From contig JNJD01000006.1 of the NCBI GenBank assembly GCA_000702685.1, positions 372,001 to 436,000 of the forward strand: a DNA stretch of 64,000 nt. The letters run 5' to 3'. Below the pieces are notes generated by a model, which saw nothing but the letters and a program-made list of their open reading frames with translations, was not told the origin of the DNA and ran no database searches. This stretch comes from Lachnospiraceae bacterium AC2028 (GTDB lineage Bacteria; Bacillota; Clostridia; Lachnospirales; Lachnospiraceae). Made by a program: the position numbers and the translations under genes. This document shows, piece after piece, positions 1 to 7,914 of this stretch (the first letter of the stretch is position 1; each line of letters begins with the position of its first letter).

Positions 1-859
1 ATTGGCCAAAGCTGTTGTTCCTGTTTATGAACAGAAATGCTCCGACAAATATCACCAGCACGAGCAGAACAACAAGAGATTTCTTTATATTCTTGACCCC
101 ACTGAAAAGAAGGATGGCTGCGATCTCAAACACCGCCAATCCCAACGTGGATCGGGATCCGGTGAAGAAAATATCCATAAACAGTACGATCAGCAGAACA
201 GGTCTCTTAAACAGATACATCTCATCCCTGTCAATATCGTAGCAGGCGATCGCCAGGAAGAGAAGCAACAGAAGTCCAAAGCCCAGCGGATGTCCGCAAG
301 GACCCATGATCCTGTAATGTCCCGATCTGTATACATTGCTGACTGTATTAGGTACAGTGGAGAGAAACTGAAGGTAAAGAGAATGGTTTGCCGCATATTC
401 CACGAAACCGTAAAATCCCAGAAAATATGCACAGAATAAAATTACCTTGATTGACCTGATAACACCGATAACATATCTTATGCCGAATAGCAGCATATAG
501 AAAGTCAGGATCTCAAGAAATACCATCATGAACGCATTGATATCCGCTCTGAAAATCGCGGTATATAATGCTACAAACAGATATGCGAATAACGGAAATG
601 TCACGGCGCACTTGTTCATATTATCCACGAACACCAGAACTACTTTCAGATTAAAAAGTATGTACACGACCAAAAGCACATTGGCAAACCTCGTGCAGGT
701 AATATCATAACCTATATGTATGCCAAAATACTGGGGCATCAAATAGAGTGCGGCAAGCAGAAAAAGATTGACACAGTACAACCCTCTCAATTTCCGCAAT
801 TCCGGTTCAACAAATTCCGGTATATCATACAAAGTAAGTTTCTTACTTGATGTTTCCAA
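1..859 (-). CDS. Wzy-like O-antigen/capsule polymerase-ligase, 3' end beyond window
   Basis: The frame is open from a TTG at 859 to the window edge (286 codons seen), so the C-terminus is missing. GGAG stands 7 bases before the TTG and there is no nearer ATG. The protein is almost entirely hydrophobic: at least seven membrane-spanning stretches separated by short charged loops. A segment reading HYRIMGPCGHPLGFG, then a long hydrophobic helix and a GSRST motif, is typical of the Wzy/O-antigen ligase family, which polymerises lipid-linked repeat units on the outer face of the membrane. It lies 25 bases after the PssE-like gene and is last in the run of capsule genes visible here. Polymerase versus ligase cannot be decided from the visible part. 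Confidence 0.75.
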   Translation of the reverse strand, partial: METSSKKLTLYDIPEFVEPELRKLRGLYCVNLFLLAALYLMPQYFGIHIGYDITCTRFANVLLVVYILFNLKVVLVFVDNMNKCAVTFPLFAYLFVALYTAIFRADINAFMMVFLEILTFYMLLFGIRYVIGVIRSIKVILFCAYFLGFYGFVEYAANHSLYLQFLSTVPNTVSNVYRSGHYRIMGPCGHPLGFGLLLLLFLAIACYDIDRDEMYLFKRPVLLIVLFMDIFFTGSRSTLGLAVFEIAAILLFSGVKNIKKSLVVLLVLVIFVGAFLFINRNNSFGQ

Positions 860-884
860 TTTTTCACTCCAATCAGATGAATGT

Positions 885-1376
885 TTACGAGTGTTTCTCT
901 GTCATCTCGAGAAAATCTTCAATAGAATCGATGATCGCCTGTGTATTAGACACATAGGGTTTATATGTCTTGTTCCGGACTTCATTAAGGCACTCGTCCA
1001 ATCTATCCAGTTCATAGCAGGAACAGATAATTCCAAGTTCATCGAACTGATGAAGAAGCTGTAATTGATGATCATCCACATGCTCACCGTATTTTGCCAG
1101 CCTGGGAACCGCAATGACTTTTTTTCCTTTCTTCACAGCTCCTATGATCACACCGGTGCCTCCGTGTGTCACTATCAGAGAAGCATTTTCAATACATTTG
1201 GAAAACTCTTCCCTGTCCATAAAACGGGTATACTTATATTTCTGAGGCATATAAGTACTTGCACCGATCTGGGCAAAGATTTCATCAGTGATTATGCCTT
1301 TATCGATCAGTTCATCAAGTTTTTTCAGCAATCGGTCAAACTGAAACTTCTGTGAACCCAAAGTAACAAAAATCAT
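885..1376 (-). CDS. PssE/EpsF-like glycosyltransferase, GT28 C-terminal domain
   Basis: A 163-residue protein opening with MIFVTLGSQKFQFDRLL, the nucleotide-sugar-binding half of the GT28/Alg13 family. It keeps the glycine-rich VTHGGTG motif near residue 90 and the VPRLAKYGEHVDDHQ segment that contacts the UDP-sugar. Alg13-type proteins act only together with an Alg14-type membrane partner; that partner is the adjacent gene at 1385-1840, 8 bases upstream. Together they would add the second sugar to the lipid-linked repeat unit (galactose or similar in Cps14F/G and PssD/E pairs). The donor sugar is not readable from sequence. Length fits the family. Confidence 0.85.
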   Translation of the reverse strand: MIFVTLGSQKFQFDRLLKKLDELIDKGIITDEIFAQIGASTYMPQKYKYTRFMDREEFSKCIENASLIVTHGGTGVIIGAVKKGKKVIAVPRLAKYGEHVDDHQLQLLHQFDELGIICSCYELDRLDECLNEVRNKTYKPYVSNTQAIIDSIEDFLEMTEKHS

Positions 1377-1384
1377 GAGAGATC

Positions 1385-1840
1385 CTAATAAATTCCGCCT
1401 TTATAAATGGCATTCGGATAAAATTCGAGCATTTCTTTCCACTGAACATAAAACTGATCGGCGTATTTATACAAAAGCCTGCCACTGAGAGTCTGCGATG
1501 TCACCTTTGCAAAAGACTCGATATAGATCAGTTTCTTTCCCAGAGCCTTCATCAGAAGCGCACAAGGTATCATAGCAAGAACTCCCGTAGTGATCATCAC
1601 ATCCGGCTTCTCCCGGATGATGATGACCAGACATTTACAGGCATTTGCGATGAATTTAAAAGGGAAAAGAAGCTCTTTCCTGTTGATCTGACTGACATAA
1701 AATGTCTTAACATCATCAAATTTTATGCCATATTCAGTCTTCTCCGTGAGGAGTATGCTGTCATGTTTCAGCATTAACGGCTTAAGCATCATAAGCTGTT
1801 CAAGGTGCCCCCCGGAGGAGGCACCAAAGATTATTTTCAT
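1385..1840 (-). CDS. PssD/Alg14-like glycosyltransferase membrane subunit
   Basis: A 151-residue Alg14/PssD/Cps14F family protein. It starts MKIIFGASSGGHLEQL, the family's glycine-rich N-terminus, and contains VMITTGVLAMIPCALLMKALGKKLIYIESFA, where the TTG-x-IP and ES-FA segments are conserved. Alg14-type subunits anchor the catalytic Alg13/PssE subunit to the membrane and bind the lipid acceptor. The start ATG overlaps the stop of the preceding Wzz-like gene by four bases, so translation is probably coupled. Function follows from family and pairing; the sugar transferred is unknown. Confidence 0.85.
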   Translation of the reverse strand: MKIIFGASSGGHLEQLMMLKPLMLKHDSILLTEKTEYGIKFDDVKTFYVSQINRKELLFPFKFIANACKCLVIIIREKPDVMITTGVLAMIPCALLMKALGKKLIYIESFAKVTSQTLSGRLLYKYADQFYVQWKEMLEFYPNAIYKGGIY

Positions 1841-2571
1841 ATAATGCCTTTTTCCTTAACATTGGGGATCAGCCCAAGGACAAGATCATTATTCTGTTCA
1901 CACTGAGCGATCGTATAAACCTTCTCAGAGAAGAACTCTTTTGCAAAAACAAGCAATGATGCAAATACGAACATAACTCCGGAGAAAATAAGTGCGACCA
2001 GAACCACGCTTATATTCTTGGACTCCTCTACTTCTCTTGCCTCATCCAGCACCTGAAGAGTTCCGCCTCCGACAATATCGTTGATCTCAACTACGAATGC
2101 ATTTGCCATAGCGTTGGCAATGTTTACCGCATCTGAAGGATCTTCGGCAATCGCTACCAGATCAATCTTATATCCGAAATATTTAGAATTTGCGCTCGCT
2201 CCACTGATGATGATATCTTCTTCCTCAACCATAGTTTTCAGAACATCTGCAGTGTAAAGAGCATTATTAAGCTCCGCAGCAGCTTTTTCACATACACGGT
2301 TACTGTTAAGCAGGTTGCTGTATGTATTCATTGCCGATACACCAACGTTTGATTCTGAAATTGATCCGTAAGCAGCACTGAATATGGTAGATGTTGCCTT
2401 ATAATTCGTCCTTACGCCTACAAAACTGACAAATATAAACGACAACACCAGACCAATGAGCGTCATAACAAAAACAGCACTTTTAAGCTTCCACAATCTG
2501 TAAAAAGCAGCTTTTATGTTTTCCAGCAGATCGTAATCAGCCAGTTCCAATTCTTTAACTTCTAACCTCAT
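1837..2571 (-). CDS. Wzz/CapA-like chain-length determinant
   Basis: A 244-residue membrane protein with two transmembrane helices flanking an extracytoplasmic domain: one near residues 33-53 (VFVMTLIGLVLSFIFVSF) and one near 190-210. This is the layout of Gram-positive CapA/YveK/CpsC proteins, which bind and activate a cytoplasmic BY-kinase and set polysaccharide chain length. The outer domain includes the family feature of repeated Asn/Ser-rich segments and an LSYK-like conversion of Wzz is not evident, so assignment rests on topology and context. The expected partner kinase is at 3488-4249, separated by one surface-protein gene. The cytoplasmic tail after helix two is about 35 residues. 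Confidence 0.8.
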   Translation of the reverse strand: MRLEVKELELADYDLLENIKAAFYRLWKLKSAVFVMTLIGLVLSFIFVSFVGVRTNYKATSTIFSAAYGSISESNVGVSAMNTYSNLLNSNRVCEKAAAELNNALYTADVLKTMVEEEDIIISGASANSKYFGYKIDLVAIAEDPSDAVNIANAMANAFVVEINDIVGGGTLQVLDEAREVEESKNISVVLVALIFSGVMFVFASLLVFAKEFFSEKVYTIAQCEQNNDLVLGLIPNVKEKGII

Positions 2572-2584
2572 AATCCGTTCAACC

Positions 2585-3484
2585 TCACTTCTTCTTCAAA
2601 ATAATCACTAAAGTAAAGAACAGAATAACAACGACGGCAGCCAAAGCTCCCATTCCGACATAATTAGGTTCGGCAGCGTCTCTTCTGACATAATCGGCAT
2701 CTCCCGTGGGGTTCTGCGGGTTTTCACCTTTTTGAATGGTGATAGATTGTCTGCCGACCTCCATATAATATACCTGACCTGCAGGATCGGCATATCTGAT
2801 GACTACTTCAATCGTGTGCTGTCCGGCTTCCGAAATGGTAAATGCAACCGCTGAATTCTTGGTTGCTCCCGGCTTCATGATTCCGATGGAAGAAGTAGCC
2901 ACTTCCTCACCGTCAACTTTGACAATGTAAGCAACGTCCGTTACGTTACCTTCTCCAAGTGCCTTGAATGTCAGTGATGTGGAAATGCTGTCATACTGCT
3001 TGCCTGTGTCGGGAATCTCGGACGAAAGAATTGCAAACGGCTCTTCTGTTCCGGCAGGAATTCTCAGCGTGGTGGTATGACTTCTGTCTGAAGTTGCAAT
3101 GGTGACATAGAAATCCAATGTATCCGAATAGATCGAAGGCCATGAATTATATTTCAGTTCCAGGGTCTGTGTCTCTTCGGGCTGAAGATCACCGATAAAG
3201 AACTCGGCTACCTTACCATACTCCGGCGCTACGCCTGAAGGATTGGTTATTTCAACCAGCGTATCTCTTGCAACTACACTTTTGCTGGCATTTTTTATAA
3301 TTACAGTAAGTACAAAGGATTCTCCGGGATTGATCCTTTCATTGGTGACGCTGTATGATTCCACGATAACGTGGGCACTTTCAACCCAAGAACCCGGATT
3401 AAACTCAACCGCATGGACAGTATTGGGGATTGCAAGCATCAAAACCAATAAGAGAATCGTGAAAGCTTTAATTCTTATTTTCAT
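2585..3484 (-). CDS. secreted CARDB-like surface protein with C-terminal membrane anchor
   Basis: A 299-residue protein with a clear signal peptide (lysine-rich start, hydrophobic core, cleavage probably after VHA near residue 26). Two Ig-like beta-sandwich modules follow, roughly residues 38-145 and 150-250; the first reads like a CARDB domain (NPGESFVLTVIIKNASKS). A single C-terminal helix around 275-295 ends in KKK, so the protein is held in the membrane with its body outside. It sits between the BY-kinase-like gene (3 bases away) and the Wzz-like gene (13 bases), an unusual place. No enzyme motif is visible; a scaffold or polysaccharide-contact role is inference. Confidence 0.7.
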   Translation of the reverse strand: MKIRIKAFTILLLVLMLAIPNTVHAVEFNPGSWVESAHVIVESYSVTNERINPGESFVLTVIIKNASKSVVARDTLVEITNPSGVAPEYGKVAEFFIGDLQPEETQTLELKYNSWPSIYSDTLDFYVTIATSDRSHTTTLRIPAGTEEPFAILSSEIPDTGKQYDSISTSLTFKALGEGNVTDVAYIVKVDGEEVATSSIGIMKPGATKNSAVAFTISEAGQHTIEVVIRYADPAGQVYYMEVGRQSITIQKGENPQNPTGDADYVRRDAAEPNYVGMGALAAVVVILFFTLVIILKKK

Positions 3485-3487
3485 CGC

Positions 3488-4249
3488 TTAATGTGCTCCT
3501 TTTTTCTTCATTTTGTCCGCAATGTTTTCCTGAAGGTGCTGTTCACCCTTAGCATTGACAAAGTAGTAATCATAATCCTTAACATTCTTCTTATATTGAT
3601 CACCTTCGATCTTATTGATGATCATGCCATAATATCTGTCAGGATAATCCTTCAGCATCCTCTTTGTGTTCTTGATCTGGCCCTTTCTGGTCTCACCCAG
3701 TGCAGCTATTGTTATGATACCGTCTGCTACTCCGAACATAACCTTTGCATCGGGAACGATATTGATTGAAGGGAAATCAAGGATTACGTAATCGTACTTC
3801 TTGCGAAGTGCCTCTACCAGCTCCTTCATCTTAACTGAGCAAAGAATACGTGTCGGATTGACATCACATTCACCGCAGGGAATATAAGACAGATTTTCAA
3901 TATTGGAAGAATAGGTTATCTTCTCGATTCCCGCATCCGAAACTTCTCCCGGAGCAATCAAAAAATCTGCCAGGCCGCTGTCAACATTATCATTCAGCTT
4001 CTTGTATCTTGCCGACTTTCTCACATCGCAATCCACAAGGATCGTTTTGCGCTTTCCGGCAGCTACAGCAATACTGATACCGATACAGGTTGTGGTTGTA
4101 CCCGCAAGGGGTGAACAACCGGTAAACAGCAGAACCTGTGATTGGTTATTGCTCTTATTGATAAGATCGACTGCTATCTTATCAATTGCAGCACTGACTG
4201 TCTGGCTTCTGTTTTCGTACAATTGAACTGTTTTTTTCTCCTGATCCAT
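3488..4249 (-). CDS. CapB/Wzc-type BY-kinase-like ATPase lacking the P-loop lysine
   Basis: A 253-residue cytoplasmic protein of the bacterial tyrosine kinase (CpsD/YveL) family. The A' motif ILVDCDVRKS (70-79) and Walker B VILDFPS (155-161) are intact. A C-terminal tyrosine group (Y219, Y226, Y228, Y229) could be the autophosphorylation cluster. The Walker A region reads SPLAGTTTT (46-54): the lysine of GK[ST] is replaced by threonine 51. In studied BY-kinases that lysine is needed for activity, so this may be a pseudokinase or bind ATP differently. It probably pairs with the Wzz-like protein at 1837-2571. The DNA over the motif is unambiguous. Confidence 0.8.
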   Translation of the reverse strand: MDQEKKTVQLYENRSQTVSAAIDKIAVDLINKSNNQSQVLLFTGCSPLAGTTTTCIGISIAVAAGKRKTILVDCDVRKSARYKKLNDNVDSGLADFLIAPGEVSDAGIEKITYSSNIENLSYIPCGECDVNPTRILCSVKMKELVEALRKKYDYVILDFPSINIVPDAKVMFGVADGIITIAALGETRKGQIKNTKRMLKDYPDRYYGMIINKIEGDQYKKNVKDYDYYFVNAKGEQHLQENIADKMKKKGAH

Positions 4250-4284
4250 AGCCTCTCCGTTCTAATCTTTTTCCTCTTATTTAT

Positions 4285-5802
4285 TTACAACGGGATTGAA
4301 ACACTGTCACTTCCGTCCCATGTAACAAACCGAATCTGATTATATGTGCCTGTGGTTGCATCAAAGCATGCCACGTACTTGCAATCCGCTTCAATGCAGA
4401 TATCAATATCTATGGGATAGTCCTCAAAACGATCGAAATAACTATCCTTGCCACCTCTGCTTGCGGGAATGACGTATTCATATCTCACCCCATCCGCATA
4501 AACAACAAGCAATCTGTCCTGAAGGGTATCATTGGTCACAGATAAATGCGTTTTTCCGCTTCCCTTCCATACACTTGCGACATAAAGATCACCTATATCG
4601 ATTACATTGGAAATCTCCACGCCTGCCGCTACATTCGGACAAACCGCTCCGTACTTTCGTGACTGTCCTACCGAAATATTTGATATAACAACATTCCGGT
4701 AATATTCAAATCCCTTATCCTTGGATGTGGCATAGATCGTATATCCGCCTCCGTTACAGATGGAATTCGTAAATGAGATATTTTTTCCGCTGCTGAATTC
4801 CAGCTGAAGCATTATACAAGCATTGATCGCATTCGATCCCGGGATCCAGGGTACTTCAAAACGGCAAAACTCATATTTAATATTTTCGGCAAGAATGCCT
4901 TCTTTTCCGTAGATCTGGGTTCCGTCCGAATGATAACCCGCACCTGCAGGATCCTGACTTGAAAAATTGCTGAAATAACAATACTTTACGGAAATATCAT
5001 GATACGGAACAAGACCGTCCCTATAGTACCCACCGAACTTACAGTATGTAAAATCCGCGCAGCTTCCGTAGAAACTGTTAAATGTACAGTTTTTAAATAC
5101 CAGCTTTACCCTGGGATAAGGTGAAAGCGATCTGAAAATGAAAAATTTACAATTTTCAAATACGAGTGTGATATCGCGATCGATCAGATCGGAGTTATAG
5201 ATTTCGACAATATAGTCAGAAAAATCATAACCGCTAAAGTAGATCTCCCCCGAGATATCAGTATTTCTTGTTAAGAAATCAAACGAATTGATTCCTTCGT
5301 TCTCCTGCAGAACGATCCCATTAACCGTATCGCTTGCAAGGACCTTCGTAAAGCCACCCCACGCTCCACAGTTATACCTGTCAGGAATAACATTATAATC
5401 TGTTGGCTGCCTCGTGACGTTTAGAACGTTAGTTGGCTGGTGATCTTTATCTTGTGAAACAGACTGTACGGTGACTGCATTGGGGTCAATTTCAGGATCA
5501 ACTCCCGGCTTTTCATCCGATACATCTTCAGAGCCCGAGTCATATTGAGCAGGAACCTCATCGGTCGTCGCGTCAGAAACCGCAGTCACAGGTGCCGTGA
5601 CTTCGCCGGGATTCACAACAGCCTCCATAACAGACAGATCGGCAACATCCGTATCATCTTCAGCAACCTGCCCGGTCACCTCAGCCGATCCATCCTGATT
5701 CTGCTCCGGCTCAGCGGGACGAAAGTGTCCGAACGCATACACACCAATCACAGCAACGACCGCCACGCCCAAAATCAGCGCTATACGTTTTTTCATAGGC
5801 AT
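4285..5802 (-). CDS. membrane-anchored right-handed beta-helix protein
   Basis: I take the ATG at 5802, preceded at 9 bases by GGGGAG; an ATG 33 bases upstream has no Shine-Dalgarno site. The protein is 505 residues: short basic start, one transmembrane helix (about residues 5-25), an acidic Asp/Glu/Val/Thr-rich linker to about residue 110, then a long domain of short repeated beta-strands with runs of Asn, Phe, Tyr and Cys (for example FENCKFFIF, FKNCTFNSF, KYCYFSNF). This periodicity indicates a right-handed parallel beta-helix, the fold of many polysaccharide lyases, epimerases and glycan-binding proteins. A HSDGTQIYG segment may be near an active site. It lies beside a GT2 gene and the BY-kinase-like gene, so it probably acts on the exported glycan; the chemistry is unknown. 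Confidence 0.7.
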   Translation of the reverse strand: MPMKKRIALILGVAVVAVIGVYAFGHFRPAEPEQNQDGSAEVTGQVAEDDTDVADLSVMEAVVNPGEVTAPVTAVSDATTDEVPAQYDSGSEDVSDEKPGVDPEIDPNAVTVQSVSQDKDHQPTNVLNVTRQPTDYNVIPDRYNCGAWGGFTKVLASDTVNGIVLQENEGINSFDFLTRNTDISGEIYFSGYDFSDYIVEIYNSDLIDRDITLVFENCKFFIFRSLSPYPRVKLVFKNCTFNSFYGSCADFTYCKFGGYYRDGLVPYHDISVKYCYFSNFSSQDPAGAGYHSDGTQIYGKEGILAENIKYEFCRFEVPWIPGSNAINACIMLQLEFSSGKNISFTNSICNGGGYTIYATSKDKGFEYYRNVVISNISVGQSRKYGAVCPNVAAGVEISNVIDIGDLYVASVWKGSGKTHLSVTNDTLQDRLLVVYADGVRYEYVIPASRGGKDSYFDRFEDYPIDIDICIEADCKYVACFDATTGTYNQIRFVTWDGSDSVSIPL

Positions 5803-5851
5803 ATTTGCACTCTCCCCTTTCTGTCCGTCAGACATTTTTTGTTTGTAAAAA

Positions 5852-6781
5852 TCAGGACTGTCTCAGACAATACAGATCGATCAGATAAGATCTGTAATTT
5901 TGGTAATACTTAAGGAACTTTATCAGTTTCAAAGCATGACCGGGCTTTCTGTTCTCCAGCATCTCACATCTTCTTTTCATCATCATGGTGTGAGAAGAAA
6001 GTATTTTCATATCCCCGGCAGAGGCCGAAAACTCTTTAGCCGCTTTTTCGGATTGCTCACAGGCAAAGAGCATATTCCTAAACAGTTCTGCCCTTTTTGC
6101 CCTGTTATGATAATTTCCGAATGTTGAAGTATTGTGGGCATGAATCCTGTGCCATACAAGATTGCGGTGAAGTACATACAATCCGTCCGCACACTGTGCA
6201 AGCCGCCACATCCGGTCATCCTGAGCCCATCCGTCAAACCAAAACTGCTCTGCTCTGTCAAAAAATGTCTTTCTGACGCACATACAGCATCCGATGGCTC
6301 CTATATACAGACTCCGGTTTCCCAGTTTGATCTTCTCAAGAATACCGTTATCAGGCATTTTATCCCTGATATTCTTCGGAGCCTTGAATGTCGGATCTTC
6401 GGGAGCCCACGGAAGATAATCGGAGCAAAGAACCGAGCAATCTTCATGCTCCTGCATGATCTTCTCCATAACAGCGATCTTCTCCGGATCCCATCTGTCA
6501 TCCTGATCCGAAAAAAGGATAAGATCACACGTTGCCAAAGAAGCCGCATGGTTAAAATTGTTTGCAAACCCCAGGTTATCGGGATTTACATAAACACGCC
6601 ATTTTTCATCGAGGCCGTGCCGGGAGATATATTCCCGTACTATCTCAACCGTATTATCGGTTGAACCATCGTCACAGACTATCAGTTCATCCGCGGATCT
6701 GCTCTGTTCACGTATCGTGTCCAGCTGCTCTTCGATATACTCAGCCCCGTTGTAGGTAGCCATTATCACAGATACTGACAT
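5852..6781 (-). CDS. GT2 glycosyltransferase (rhamnosyltransferase-like)
   Basis: A 309-residue GT-A fold family 2 glycosyltransferase. N-terminal VIMATYNGAEYIEEQLDTI, CDDGSTDNT (about residues 36-44) and the metal-binding FSDQDDRWDPEKI (about 91-103) are the usual nucleotide-sugar elements; the SDQDD form is common in rhamnosyltransferase-like members. No membrane helix is evident, so it would act at the cytoplasmic face. It is first in the transcription unit that starts at the promoter 6803-6830, 15 bases or so after the predicted transcript start. Donor and acceptor are not predictable from sequence. Confidence 0.88.
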   Translation of the reverse strand: MSVSVIMATYNGAEYIEEQLDTIREQSRSADELIVCDDGSTDNTVEIVREYISRHGLDEKWRVYVNPDNLGFANNFNHAASLATCDLILFSDQDDRWDPEKIAVMEKIMQEHEDCSVLCSDYLPWAPEDPTFKAPKNIRDKMPDNGILEKIKLGNRSLYIGAIGCCMCVRKTFFDRAEQFWFDGWAQDDRMWRLAQCADGLYVLHRNLVWHRIHAHNTSTFGNYHNRAKRAELFRNMLFACEQSEKAAKEFSASAGDMKILSSHTMMMKRRCEMLENRKPGHALKLIKFLKYYQNYRSYLIDLYCLRQS

Positions 6782-6802
6782 AAAAAAAGCCCAACCTTTT
6801 TA

Positions 6803-6830
6803 ATTATACGTACTTCAGAATAAATGTCAA
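6803..6830 (-). promoter_or_regulatory. sigma-A promoter inside the capsule locus
   Basis: On the minus strand TTGACA (6830-6825) and TATAAT (6808-6803), both perfect consensus, are 16 bases apart. They lie in the AT-rich 107-base gap between the GT2 genes at 6889-7908 and 5852-6781, about 21 bases before the latter's start. The predicted start of transcription is near 6796. No hairpin terminator is visible in the gap, so readthrough from upstream remains possible. Confidence 0.8.
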
Positions 6831-6888
6831 TTTTTTACTTAGAAATATTAAATTTTTTGACATCGAATACTAAAACGGCAATTATTCG

Positions 6889-7908
6889 TCAGGTGTTGTA
6901 GTCTCTTTTTATGATAAATCTCAGCCTGAGCATCTCGGCAATCAGGTTCATAAAAAGCTTGTTGTAATGCTTCAGATAATATCCCTTTGCACCGCTTCTG
7001 ATGTAAGGATTTTTCCTGAACTCCGGAACATTCCTTCGAAGGAATTCATGCGTCCTGTTTACAAGTTTACGTCTGGAACCAAATCCCTTTACAAAACCGA
7101 TCCTGTTAAGTGAACTGCACAGAAGAACCTTTCCGACAAAATACTCCAGTTCGAAATTATAATCATTTCTCAGGTTCTTACTTTCATAAAAGCGGATAAG
7201 TGCATCAAACACGTTAAATATGTCAGCCACTTTTTCCGGTCTGGCGTTCGTCATGGTGGAGCCTGCGTGAAGAGTCCTGGAACTGAGAGCCTCTTCAATA
7301 TAAACCGGCTTCCTGATCCAGGGGAGCAGTTCTATAAAAAATGCCGTATCCTCGTAAATGCACCCTTCGGGATATCTGGCTCCGGACGCCTCCAAAACAG
7401 TTCTTTTGAAAAGCGTGGTGAACATGCTTACATTGGCGTCAATGAACATTTCCCTGTTATTGCGGCAGATCGGACGCATATCCATCGCCCTGACAACGAC
7501 CTCAAGGTCATTCTCATATCTCACCGCCTTGTATCCGCATCCCACAAAGTCCGCATCATGCTCCTTTGCGGCACCATACATCTTTTGAACCCATTCAGGA
7601 TCAAAACAGTCGTCCGAATCAAGGCAGGTGATATACTCGCCTGTGCACACGTCGAAAGCCAGGTTTCTTGCACTGCCCTGACCTCCGTTCGGCTTGGTGA
7701 TCACTTTGAACGTTTCCGGATACCTGTCCGCATATTCTTTGATGATATCCGGAGACTTTCCATCCGTAGATCCGTCATCCACAACGATCACTTCGATATT
7801 CTCTTTTCCGATGCTCTGACAAACAAGACTGTCAAAACACCTTCGCATAAGCTCTCCCGTGTTATAGACAGGGATGATGACACTTACCTTCTTCATAAGA
7901 TAATTCAT
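6889..7908 (-). CDS. GT2 glycosyltransferase
   Basis: A 339-residue family 2 glycosyltransferase with VSVIIPVYNTGELMRRCFDSL at the N-terminus, VVDDGSTDG near residue 45, NGGQGSARNLA near 78 and the metal-binding DSDDCFDPEW near 97-106. The C-terminal 130 residues are basic and helical without a clear membrane span. The start gives MNYLMKKVS; the in-frame ATG four codons on is an alternative. It begins 6 bases after the kinase-fold gene ends, within the capsule operon, and is the last gene before the internal promoter at 6803-6830. Substrate unknown. Confidence 0.88.
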   Translation of the reverse strand: MNYLMKKVSVIIPVYNTGELMRRCFDSLVCQSIGKENIEVIVVDDGSTDGKSPDIIKEYADRYPETFKVITKPNGGQGSARNLAFDVCTGEYITCLDSDDCFDPEWVQKMYGAAKEHDADFVGCGYKAVRYENDLEVVVRAMDMRPICRNNREMFIDANVSMFTTLFKRTVLEASGARYPEGCIYEDTAFFIELLPWIRKPVYIEEALSSRTLHAGSTMTNARPEKVADIFNVFDALIRFYESKNLRNDYNFELEYFVGKVLLCSSLNRIGFVKGFGSRRKLVNRTHEFLRRNVPEFRKNPYIRSGAKGYYLKHYNKLFMNLIAEMLRLRFIIKRDYNT

Positions 7909-7914
7909 ATATTC

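Noticed and set aside
2-439. Plus-strand frame of 145 codons at the left edge
   Set aside because: Opposite strand carries a continuous hydrophobic Wzy-like frame with a ribosome site from 859 to the edge.
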